Part shown: positions 1 to 7,891 of the stretch, in pieces
How positions within the stretch are numbered: position 1 is the first letter of the stretch
Layout of the letters: every line of letters begins with the position of its first letter
Origin: Sandaracinaceae bacterium
GTDB taxonomy: Bacteria > Myxococcota_A > Polyangia > Polyangiales > Houyiibacteriaceae
Assembly: GCA_020633055.1 (NCBI GenBank)
Contig: JACKEJ010000006.1
Span: 310,001-374,000 of the forward strand
Direction: 5' to 3'
DNA: 64,000 nt
Made by a program: the position numbers and the translations under genes
The notes under the pieces: generated by a model
Databases searched by the model: none
What the model was told of the DNA's origin: nothing
What the model saw: the letters and a program-made list of their open reading frames with translations, nothing else

Positions 1-648
1 CGGGTTGGGCAGCTTGGCCAACACCGAGTCGGTGCCGTCTGCGCCACGCAGCTCCGTGGTGTGCGCCATGGGCGTGTCGATGATGCCCGGGCACACCACG
101 CTGACGTCGATGCCGTCGCCTTTTGCTTCGGCGCGCAGCGTCTCGCTGAACGCGACCACGGCGTGCTTGCTGGCGCTGTACGCGGCCATGAGCGAGGTGG
201 GCACCAGGCCCGAGATGGACGCGGTGTTGATGATGTGACCGTGCCCCTGGTCGCGCATGCGCGGGTAGAACGCGTCCACACCACGCACGACGCCGAGCAC
301 GTTCACGTCGAAGAGCCGCTCCCAGTCTTCGATGGGGGTGTCGCGCACCAGGCCGGCGACGGCGATGCCCGCGTTGTTGAAGAAGTAGTCGACGTGGTCG
401 AAGCGACCGTACACCTCGGCGACGACGTGCTCCCACTGCGAGCTCTTGCGCACGTCCAGGGGGAAGACGTGCACGTCGTTGGCTTCGCCGCCCAGCGCCC
501 ACGCCGTGCGCTCCAGCAAGTCCGCGTCGATGTCAGCGAGCAGCAGCGTGGCCGAGCGCTTGGCCAAGGCCGCGGCCAGGGCCCGACCGATGCCGGACGC
601 CGCGCCCGTGATGAACACCACCTTGCCATCGAACACGTCGGTGCTCAT
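1..648 (-). CDS. Short-chain dehydrogenase/reductase, C-terminus cut by window edge
   Basis: Classical SDR fold oxidoreductase, substrate unknown. Translating the minus strand from the ATG at 648 gives 216 residues without a stop. The cofactor motif TGAASGIG lies near residue 15, the NNAG motif near residue 92, and the catalytic YSASK around residues 158-162. The C-terminal part of the protein lies beyond position 1. The ATG overlaps the stop of the upstream aminopeptidase gene (ATGA) and is preceded by a strong AGGAGG, so the two are translationally coupled in one minus-strand operon. Family assignment is firm; the reaction is not known. Confidence 0.93.
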   Translation of the reverse strand, partial: MSTDVFDGKVVFITGAASGIGRALAAALAKRSATLLLADIDADLLERTAWALGGEANDVHVFPLDVRKSSQWEHVVAEVYGRFDHVDYFFNNAGIAVAGLVRDTPIEDWERLFDVNVLGVVRGVDAFYPRMRDQGHGHIINTASISGLVPTSLMAAYSASKHAVVAFSETLRAEAKGDGIDVSVVCPGIIDTPMAHTTELRGADGTDSVLAKLPNP

Positions 649-3218
649 GGAGCACCTCCTCCCGGGCCGCCCGCGTCCCCGTCCGAGCGCCGCGCCTCGA
701 GCGCCACGAGCCGCTCCTCGAGCGCGCGCAGCTTGTCGCGCAGGGCGTCCAGTGCCTTTGCGTTGGCGTCTGGCCCGCTCTTGCTCAGGCCGCCCAGCAT
801 GCGCTGCACCGTCACCCTGTCTTGATGCGCGAGCGTCGCTGCGTAGGCCTCGATGGAGCCCGCCCGCTCGCTGGCCGACGCGGCCACCAGCGCCCCAGCG
901 GCCGCCTTGCGCACCCGCGGGTGTGGGTCGCGCAGCGCGTCCTCGAGGGCGTCCTTGGCGGGTCCCTGGGCCGCATCGCTCAGGTGTGGGCACAGCTCAC
1001 CCAGGCCGTCTGCGGCGGCCACTCGCACCAGGTCGTGTAGGCCGCCCGGGCGCAGCGCGTCGCGCAGCACGTCGCGCGCCTCGGGTTGGTGCGTCTTGCC
1101 CAGGCCACGCAGGGCGCCGCGGGGCGCGAACCCGCCGTGCTGTCGGAGCGACGCGTGCGCTTCGAGCAGGTCTCGCGGCGCGTTCTCTCGCTGTGCACCC
1201 AGCGCCTCGAGGGCGGCTTCATGGGCGCGTGGAGGCAGACCCGCGTCGAGCCGACGCTTCAGGCACGCGACCACGCGCGCATCGCGGTAGCGCCCTAGCT
1301 GGCGCAGCAGACACGCCAGGCTGAGGGGGTTCTGGTGCGTCTCGGCCAGCGCGAGCAGGCCGCCCAGGGCCGTCTCGGTCTGTGCGTCGCCCAGCGCCTC
1401 GGCCCATTCACAGCGCACACCCCAGAAGGGCTCGGGCTCGAACGCGTCGACCACGGCACGCGTGTCTCGCGGGTGTCCCGTCTTGACCAGCGCGTGCGCC
1501 GCCAGAATGCGGCCACGCACGTCGTCGGTCTGCGTCAGCTGCGCGCGCAGCGCCGGCGCGCCCGGGTCCCACACGAGCTCGAACAAGGCGCTGCAGGTCG
1601 GGTCCACCCGCACGCGCTCGGCGGGCGCGTCGAGGGGCAACAGCACGACGTGGCGCGCGTCGCTCACCGCGACCGTGACTGTGAACGTGCGGTCCTTGGT
1701 GGTGATCTCGAGGGGCAGGTCGAACGCGAACAGGGGGATGCCTTTGGCCTCGTCCCGCTGCGTCTGTGTGATGGTGATGCGCGTCTCACGCGTCGCGTCG
1801 TCGTGCTGCACCGCCACCTCGAGCTTGGGGTACCCGGGCGAGCGCAGCCACTGGTCGAAGAAGCGCCCCAGTGACCGACCCGAGTGCTCTTCGAGCACGC
1901 GGCGGAAGTCGTCCGTCTCCACGGTCTTGCCGCGGAAGCGCGCCAGGTAGCTGCGCACGGCCGGGAAGAACACGTCGTCCCCGAGCAGCCGGCGCAGCAT
2001 GTGCAGCCGGAAGCCGCCGCCCGGGTAGAGGTGCATGTCGAACAGGTCGAACGACGAGTCGTAGGTGCGCGTCACGATCGGCCGCGCGTAGCGGTCGCGG
2101 ACCTCCGAGAAGTAGGCCTTCTGGCAGCGGTAGAGGTCGTACTCGAGCGCCTCGCGCCCGTAGCGGTGCTCCCACCAGCAGGTCTCCATGTACGTGGCCC
2201 AGCTCTCCTTGAGCCACGCGTGGCTGTGGTCGTGGCAGACCACGTCGTCGCCGAACCACGAGTGCGCCATCTCGTGCACGTTGATGATGTCCGCCAGGAG
2301 CGTCTCCTCCGCGGCGAGCGCCTCGTCGAGCAGGAAGCGGTCGTCCCACGACACCAACGAGATGTTCTCCATGGCGCCGCCGATGCCCTCGGCCGCGAAC
2401 TGGAAGTACTTGGGGAACGGGTAGGGGCCCAGCACGCCCTGCATCCACGTGAGCATCTCGCTCGTGCGACCGAAGGTGCGGGTGAGCGTCTCGGCGTCGA
2501 ACGGGGCAGCAGCGAAGGATGCGACCGGGATGTCTCCGACGGGCTCGCCGTCGGCGCGCACGAACTCGCCCACCGCGAAGCACGCCAGGTAGCTCGGGCA
2601 AGGGGTGTCCAACCTGTAGTGCGTGGTCTTCTCGCCGCCTTCGTGGACGTCCTCACCGACGAGCGCCCCGTTCGCGAGCGCGGTGAACGAGGCCGGGGTG
2701 CGCAGGTGCCAGGCCAGGGTGGTGCGCACCGCGGGCAGGTCGATGCACGCCAGCCAGTGGCGAGCGCGCTCGGTCTCGTGGTCGGTCACGGCATAGCGCG
2801 GCGCGTCGGGGCGATGCGGCTCGGGGCTCGAGAACAGCACGCCGCTCTTGGGCGACTCGACGCGGTAGCGCAGCGTGAGCTCGCGCGCCTCGTCGCGCGC
2901 CAGAGGCGGCTCGAAGCCCAGGGTCAGCTCCGTGCCGGTGTAGCGCAAGCTCGCGCCTTCCGCCTGGACACCGACGAGGTCGACCCCGTGCAGCACCAGC
3001 TGCGTGGCCTGGGCGACGCGCGCGCGCACACGTACTCCCAGCGTCACCTCCAGCGCGCGAGCATCCACGTCCACGGCGACGTGGATGTCGAGGTGCTCGG
3101 GCAGCACGCGCACGTCGGGCGCGTAGTGCGCGGACGCGGTGGTCGAGGCGAAGCCGGTGCCCCGCGCGAGGCCTAGCGCAGAACGACGGTGAGCACAGCA
3201 GGCGTGGTGTTCGTTCAT
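645..3218 (-). CDS. M1-family zinc aminopeptidase with HEAT-like C-terminal region
   Basis: Predicted metallo-aminopeptidase removing N-terminal residues from peptides. The 857-residue protein carries the M1 exopeptidase motif GAMEN at residues 281-285 and the zinc site HEMAH (315-319), followed after 18 residues by the third ligand Glu338. The C-terminal third is rich in short Ala/Leu helical repeats like HEAT or ERAP1-type domains, and ends in a short charged helix and Gly-rich tail. The start at 3218 was chosen because it overlaps the upstream stop (ATGA) and starts just before the first family-like segment; the open frame upstream is unlike M1 proteins. Third gene of a four-gene minus-strand operon. 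No clear signal peptide, so probably cytoplasmic. Confidence 0.93.
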   Translation of the reverse strand: MNEHHACCAHRRSALGLARGTGFASTTASAHYAPDVRVLPEHLDIHVAVDVDARALEVTLGVRVRARVAQATQLVLHGVDLVGVQAEGASLRYTGTELTLGFEPPLARDEARELTLRYRVESPKSGVLFSSPEPHRPDAPRYAVTDHETERARHWLACIDLPAVRTTLAWHLRTPASFTALANGALVGEDVHEGGEKTTHYRLDTPCPSYLACFAVGEFVRADGEPVGDIPVASFAAAPFDAETLTRTFGRTSEMLTWMQGVLGPYPFPKYFQFAAEGIGGAMENISLVSWDDRFLLDEALAAEETLLADIINVHEMAHSWFGDDVVCHDHSHAWLKESWATYMETCWWEHRYGREALEYDLYRCQKAYFSEVRDRYARPIVTRTYDSSFDLFDMHLYPGGGFRLHMLRRLLGDDVFFPAVRSYLARFRGKTVETDDFRRVLEEHSGRSLGRFFDQWLRSPGYPKLEVAVQHDDATRETRITITQTQRDEAKGIPLFAFDLPLEITTKDRTFTVTVAVSDARHVVLLPLDAPAERVRVDPTCSALFELVWDPGAPALRAQLTQTDDVRGRILAAHALVKTGHPRDTRAVVDAFEPEPFWGVRCEWAEALGDAQTETALGGLLALAETHQNPLSLACLLRQLGRYRDARVVACLKRRLDAGLPPRAHEAALEALGAQRENAPRDLLEAHASLRQHGGFAPRGALRGLGKTHQPEARDVLRDALRPGGLHDLVRVAAADGLGELCPHLSDAAQGPAKDALEDALRDPHPRVRKAAAGALVAASASERAGSIEAYAATLAHQDRVTVQRMLGGLSKSGPDANAKALDALRDKLRALEERLVALEARRSDGDAGGPGGGAP
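655..660 (-). promoter_or_regulatory. Shine-Dalgarno site for the SDR gene
   Basis: A perfect AGGAGG on the minus strand lies 6 bases before the ATG at 648, inside the 3' end of the aminopeptidase gene. It supports this start and efficient re-initiation after the upstream stop. Confidence 0.75.
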
Positions 3219-4597
3219 GGAGCCGCAGTCTGGCACGGGGAGACGTCGAAGTTGACCACCGTCTGACACCAGTCTCGTCGCGTGCCTGGATCCTGGGTGC
3301 AGTGGTCCGGGCTGCCGGGCCCCTCGAAGCGCCCCGAGAACACGGCGGTCTCGCCGCAGTTGCGCACGGTGAGGGTGTAGTCCACCGGCTGGCTCCCGCG
3401 GCAATTGCGGTAGTGCGCCACGCGCACCTGGTAGGTGCCGGCCGGTGCCTGGCCCGTGCGCCAGAAGATGTGCTCGGCGTTGACACCCATCTGGCTGCCG
3501 CAGCCTGCGTTGGCGTCCAGGTCCAAGTGACCGCCCGACGGGGCCGTGGTGTTGCCGTAGTAGATCATGGTCCCCGTCCCCTCGACGACGTACAGGTCGA
3601 GGTCGGTCGCGGCGTTCATGGACAGCGTCACCTCCACGTCGCCCGTGCCGAGGGTCATGACGCGCACGGTGCGCGCGGCTGGTGGCGAGACACGCCCGGC
3701 CTCGTCGACGGAGGACACACGCATGACCACGTCCAGGAAGGGCTTGTCCGTGATGGGCGCGCCGCCGGGACCCACAGGTGCGTCCATCCCGAAGCGGAAG
3801 GCGGCCGCGTCCACGCCCGTGACCCGCACGTGCCCGAGCTCGCTGTCCACGACGGCGGGGAGCCAGAAGTGGCCCGGATACCCGTCGAACGAGATCTGCA
3901 GCGCCTGCACGCCGCCCTCCGTGCCGTCGCCCGGACTCGCCACCACGGCGAGCTGCGAGGGAGATCCGGCGATGACCGTCAGCGGCTGGCTGAGGTCGCC
4001 CTCGATGCGCAGCGCGGGCGAGCCTGGCCCCGAAGCCGCCGGGGGCGGAGCCGCGCGCAGCTCGGCGCCAGGGACGATCCAGGGGGTCTCGACGGTGCGA
4101 CCGACGCGCTGGTCCGTGGTCAGGCGCTGCTGGTTGGTCAGACCGCTGGGCAGCAGGCCCTGCACCGTCACGTATGGACCCGGCCGGTAGCGCGGGCGCA
4201 TGGCGGCCTGCGCGGGGTCGCTCCCTGAGCCACCCGTACCACCCACCCCACCCCCTGCGGGGAGGGGTGGAGGTGGCGGCGGGATCGGGGCCCCCCCTTG
4301 GGTCGGGTCGAGCGGGGTCGTGGGCGGCGCGCCGGGGTCCCCGGCGTCACCCGTGAACCCGCGGGCAAAGTGCCAGGCCAGACCACCCCCGAGGCAGAGC
4401 AGCAGGACCACGACGGTAGGGCAGCCGAACAGGATGGCGAGGTTGCGCCCCGACGTGGGGTCCTCCGGGTCGTCCAGGGGTTGCGCCGAGAGCAGTTGGT
4501 CTTCGAGGTCGCGGCCGAGCGGCGCCCTGCGCTCGCGTCGTGCTCCACCGCGTGCTTCCCGCCCCGCGCGTCCGTCGCTCGGCCCGTCCGCCCCCAT
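3215..4597 (-). CDS. Single-pass membrane-anchored protein with DUF2135/YfaP-like C-terminal domain
   Basis: About 460 residues. The N-terminus is charged and probably cytoplasmic, followed by one hydrophobic segment near residues 65-90, a Pro/Gly-rich linker and a long exported part. The C-terminal region contains a DLDLYV...YYGN pattern like DUF2135/YfaP-type beta-sandwich domains, with several Cys that may form disulfides. The start overlaps the thioesterase stop by one base (TGATG) and the stop overlaps the aminopeptidase start (ATGA), so it sits inside a tight operon. Function unknown; it may display a ligand-binding domain at the cell surface or in the periplasm. Confidence 0.8.
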   Translation of the reverse strand: MGADGPSDGRAGREARGGARRERRAPLGRDLEDQLLSAQPLDDPEDPTSGRNLAILFGCPTVVVLLLCLGGGLAWHFARGFTGDAGDPGAPPTTPLDPTQGGAPIPPPPPPLPAGGGVGGTGGSGSDPAQAAMRPRYRPGPYVTVQGLLPSGLTNQQRLTTDQRVGRTVETPWIVPGAELRAAPPPAASGPGSPALRIEGDLSQPLTVIAGSPSQLAVVASPGDGTEGGVQALQISFDGYPGHFWLPAVVDSELGHVRVTGVDAAAFRFGMDAPVGPGGAPITDKPFLDVVMRVSSVDEAGRVSPPAARTVRVMTLGTGDVEVTLSMNAATDLDLYVVEGTGTMIYYGNTTAPSGGHLDLDANAGCGSQMGVNAEHIFWRTGQAPAGTYQVRVAHYRNCRGSQPVDYTLTVRNCGETAVFSGRFEGPGSPDHCTQDPGTRRDWCQTVVNFDVSPCQTAAP

Positions 4598-5043
4598 CAG
4601 CCGCCCTCGGGCTCGGGGCCCGCGGCGGCCTGAGCCGCGGTCAGTCGGGCCAGCACCGAGAGGGGCAACTGCACGAGAGTCTTGTGCTGGTTCACGCACA
4701 CCAGCTGCACCTGCCCCTCGACCAAGCGCTTGCCGTCCGCGCAGCGGTGCACGTCCTGGTGGAACACCAGGCGGTAGTCGGACTCGCGCTCCACACGCGT
4801 GCGGATCTCGAGCGCGTCGCCGAACACTGCGCCTTCGCGGAAGGTCATCTCGCACTTGTATACGACGAAGCCCACGCCCTCCTTCTCCCACAGCTGCACC
4901 AGCTCGGGCACGCCCAGGAAGTGCTCGCGCGCACGTTCGAAATACTTCAAGTAGTTGGCGTGGTAGACCACCCCGGAATGATCCGTGTCCTCGTAGTAGA
5001 TCTGGACCGCGTGAACATGCGGGGTGGGCGCCATCGGGCCCAT
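4597..5043 (-). CDS. ybgC: Hot-dog fold acyl-CoA thioesterase (YbgC/4HBT type)
   Basis: 148-residue 4HBT protein, probably hydrolysing short or medium acyl-CoA or acyl-ACP thioesters. The N-terminal stretch YYEDTDHSGVVYHANYLKY holds the conserved Asp/His pattern of the YbgC/4HBT active-site helix, and length fits the family. First gene of the minus-strand operon with the anchored protein, aminopeptidase and SDR. An alternative ATG three codons downstream (5034) is equally plausible. The usual tol-pal neighbours of ybgC are absent, so the symbol reflects family only. Confidence 0.9.
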   Translation of the reverse strand: MGPMAPTPHVHAVQIYYEDTDHSGVVYHANYLKYFERAREHFLGVPELVQLWEKEGVGFVVYKCEMTFREGAVFGDALEIRTRVERESDYRLVFHQDVHRCADGKRLVEGQVQLVCVNQHKTLVQLPLSVLARLTAAQAAAGPEPEGG

Positions 5044-6414
5044 ATATCAGGGGTCGCCGGGGATCGCATCTCCGCGCGTCGCACATCGTCGCCAGACGCG
5101 CCATCGACGCGTCGAGCATGCGCGTTCGCCGTCATCGCCCTGTGTGCCGGGTTGCTCGTCGGCTGCGGCAGCGGCAGCGAGGACGCGTCGCCCGTCCATG
5201 AGGGCGCGTCGCCCGCCTACGAGGGCGCCAACCTCGGAACTCCGACGGGTGTCGGCACAGCGTCCTCCGAGCGGACCGCCCTCGCGAGCGCACAGACGGT
5301 CGGCGCTGGCGCAGAGCGGGTCGTGGGAGACACGCACGCGCATGGTGCGCCTGCGCAGGACGTGGCGCCGTGCCGCGTGGTGCGCTCGGCCGAGCTGCCC
5401 ATGCACGATCGCCAGCGGCGACTGACGCTGCTCACGCTCGCGGGGGCGAACCCGGCCGTGTACGCGATGCTGGTCGAGGGCCAGGGGGAGCAGACCGAGC
5501 TCCTCCTGCTGGACGCCTCCCTGGGCGTGCTCACCCGCCGGGTGATCGCCGAGCGCTTCGACGCCGCCGTTGGCCTCGCCGGGCGGGTCTTGACGCTCTC
5601 CCGAGGCGGGTCGGCAAGCTCCGAGGCCACGTTCCGAGCGACGTGGTTGGGTGCGGACGGTCAAGACGACGTGGCGCTGCCGCTGCCCGTCCCGGCGCGC
5701 GCGGGCGGTGCGGTGCGGCGCAGCGTCGCTGGGGGCCGCGCGCTGTTCGTGTGGACGGACGGTCGTCACCCGCCCCTGGCGCTGCCCGTCCACCACGACC
5801 CCGACGCCTCGGGGGATGCGCGCCTGCGCTTCGACGGCCCCCACGCACTCAGCCCCGATGTCGAGCTGGCCGACGCCCGCGCGGTGCAGCTCCTGGGGGT
5901 CGCGCTCGACGACAGTGGCTTCGCGGCCATCGTGCGCGAGGGGGCCGCGGAGGCTGCGGATAGTCAGGTCTGGCTCGCCACCGCCAACGCACGCGTGCCC
6001 GTCCCAGCGCTCGAGGACGCCGCGGACATCGAGGCCATGGTCATCGTCGACGACGAGGTGTGGGTGGTCGCGACGTTCGAGTTCTCTCGGCCGCTCCTGC
6101 TGCGTATCGACGCGACCGGCGCCATGCACGGCGAACCGACCGCGCTCGCCCCTGGAGCGGCCCTGCCGGCGCCCTTCCCAGCGGGCGATCCGGCGCGCCT
6201 GCTGGAGGAAGGCACGCGCCTCTTGCTCCGACGGCGAAACGCCATGGGTGACCCGCTGCCGCCAGACACCGTGCTCGCGGATCGACCCGCCGCACGCCTG
6301 CCGGCGGACGTGGTCCGCGAGGGTCAGCGTTACCTGGTCGTGTACCAGGACCGTGACGAAGCCGCCGAGACGTGGCCCCTGCGCTTCGCGTCGCTAGACT
6401 GCGTCGCGCGATGA
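5017..6414 (+). CDS. Predicted lipoprotein of unknown function
   Basis: About 465 residues. A hydrophobic stretch followed by LLVGC around residue 50 looks like a lipobox, followed by an Ala/Gly/Thr-rich linker and a long region of short hydrophobic strands that may form a beta-propeller; no known domain was recognised. The start is uncertain. The only in-frame ATG before the signal sequence is 5017, which overlaps the 5' end of the divergent thioesterase by 27 bases and gives an unusually long n-region. No ATG or GTG lies closer to the signal. The stop overlaps the next gene's ATG (ATGA), so it is coupled to the phosphodiesterase. Confidence 0.72.
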   Translation: MRGGRHRAHISGVAGDRISARRTSSPDAPSTRRACAFAVIALCAGLLVGCGSGSEDASPVHEGASPAYEGANLGTPTGVGTASSERTALASAQTVGAGAERVVGDTHAHGAPAQDVAPCRVVRSAELPMHDRQRRLTLLTLAGANPAVYAMLVEGQGEQTELLLLDASLGVLTRRVIAERFDAAVGLAGRVLTLSRGGSASSEATFRATWLGADGQDDVALPLPVPARAGGAVRRSVAGGRALFVWTDGRHPPLALPVHHDPDASGDARLRFDGPHALSPDVELADARAVQLLGVALDDSGFAAIVREGAAEAADSQVWLATANARVPVPALEDAADIEAMVIVDDEVWVVATFEFSRPLLLRIDATGAMHGEPTALAPGAALPAPFPAGDPARLLEEGTRLLLRRRNAMGDPLPPDTVLADRPAARLPADVVREGQRYLVVYQDRDEAAETWPLRFASLDCVAR

Positions 6415-7265
6415 CCGACCCCCGACTCGCCGTGCGCCGCCAACGTACTGCCTACCTGGGCCAGTCCCCTTACGCCTACGCACATCGCGGCGGCGTGCAG
6501 CGCTGGCCGGAGAACACGCTGGTCGCGTTCCGTGGGGCCGTGGCGCTCGGGTACACACACATCGAGACGGATGTGCACCTCACGCGCGATGGCCACATCG
6601 TGTGCCTTCACGATGCGACGCTCGAGCGCACGACAAACGGGCGTGGGCTCCTCAAGGAGCTGACGCTGAGCGAGCTGCGGGAGTTGGACGCAGGCTACCG
6701 CTTCACCCAGGACGGGGGCCGCACCTTCCCGTACCGGGGCCAAGGGGTGACCGTGCCCACCCTCGAGGAAGCACTCGCGGTGGATCCTGGTCTGCGCCTC
6801 AACCTGGAGATGAAGCAGCGCGCGCCCGACATGGTGGCGCCGCTGCTCGACTTCATCGAGGCCCACGGGGTCGCCGAGCGCGTGCTGGTGGCGTCGGCAC
6901 GGGACGACCTGACGCGGCGCTTTCGCGCGCTCCGCGACGCGCGCGGGCTGCGGGTGGTGACGTCCCCCGGGGCACGGGGCATCGTGGCCTTCTGGCTGAG
7001 CGTGCGGCTCGGGGTGCATCGGCTCCTACGCTTCGACTTCGACGCGCTCCAGGTGCCGGTACAGCACGGACCTCTGCGCGTCGTGGACCGCCGCTTCGTC
7101 GAGGCCGCCCACGCGCACGGCATCCACGTCCACGTCTGGACCATCAACGACCCCGCCGAGATGCGCCGCCTCTACGACCTGGGCGTGGACGCGGTGATGA
7201 CCGACTGCCCCGACGTGCTCTTGGAGGTGCTCGGCGAGGTCCGCGCGGGTCTCCGCGGCGGGTGA
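6411..7265 (+). CDS. Glycerophosphodiester phosphodiesterase
   Basis: 284-residue GDPD-family TIM-barrel enzyme that hydrolyses glycerophosphodiesters to glycerol-3-phosphate and an alcohol. Visible motifs: AHRGG near residue 24, PENT, ETDVHLTRDG and CLHD, with the C-terminal WTINDP and DCPD motifs typical of the family. No signal peptide, so the cytoplasmic UgpQ-like type is more likely than periplasmic GlpQ. The ATG at 6411 overlaps the stop of the preceding lipoprotein gene. Confidence 0.95.
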   Translation: MTDPRLAVRRQRTAYLGQSPYAYAHRGGVQRWPENTLVAFRGAVALGYTHIETDVHLTRDGHIVCLHDATLERTTNGRGLLKELTLSELRELDAGYRFTQDGGRTFPYRGQGVTVPTLEEALAVDPGLRLNLEMKQRAPDMVAPLLDFIEAHGVAERVLVASARDDLTRRFRALRDARGLRVVTSPGARGIVAFWLSVRLGVHRLLRFDFDALQVPVQHGPLRVVDRRFVEAAHAHGIHVHVWTINDPAEMRRLYDLGVDAVMTDCPDVLLEVLGEVRAGLRGG

Positions 7266-7404
7266 TCCGAGTCGGGCGCGCGGGCTTCGCTCCCTCGCGC
7301 CTTCGCGGGCTGTCCGCGCTGGGGGCGTCTCGCGGGCGCGGCGCGGATCAGATCGCGGGTTGGGGCTGGCGGTCGCTGGGGCCGCGCCCTATGTTTCCCG
7401 GACC

Positions 7405-7776
7405 ATGTCCCTGCCCCTGCCCGATGGCGTCACGCTCGCAGAACCTCGTCTCACCCTCACGCCCAAGGCGGTGGAGATGGCGAAGAACAAGCTGCTCGAC
7501 GCCGGGGAGCCCGTGTACGGGCTGCGTCTGGGCGTCAAGGGCGGCGGCTGCGCGGGGTACAGCTACGTCATCGACTACGCCACCAAAATCCGCCCCGACA
7601 AGGACCTCGTGTACCACTTCGACGGACTGCACGTGGTGGTGGACCAGAAGAGCATCGAGGTGCTCAAGGGCTCCACGCTGGACTGGGAGCGGCGGCTGAT
7701 GGGCTACGGCTTCAAGTGGATCAACCCCAACGCCAAGAACGACTGCGGCTGCGGCGAGTCGTTCGACGTGGTCTGA
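7405..7776 (+). CDS. iscA: A-type iron-sulfur carrier (IscA/ErpA/HesB family)
   Basis: 123-residue A-type carrier that receives Fe-S clusters and passes them to apo-proteins. The three expected cysteines are present: Cys49 in GGGCAGYSY, and Cys114 and Cys116 in the C-terminal CGCGES motif. The start at 7405 (MSLPLPDG) gives the normal family length; an in-frame extension upstream has no similarity. It stands alone, with no other isc or suf genes near, so ErpA is an equally good name. Confidence 0.94.
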   Translation: MSLPLPDGVTLAEPRLTLTPKAVEMAKNKLLDAGEPVYGLRLGVKGGGCAGYSYVIDYATKIRPDKDLVYHFDGLHVVVDQKSIEVLKGSTLDWERRLMGYGFKWINPNAKNDCGCGESFDVV

Positions 7777-7891
7777 GCGCGCGCGGTCGGTGTGTGGCAG
7801 CGCCCGCGGCGGGTTGCCTGTCAACTCGTCCCCACTCGCTCACGCGCCCCGGCACCACCTCCGCTCGCGCTCCATGTGTGACGTGCTGGGT

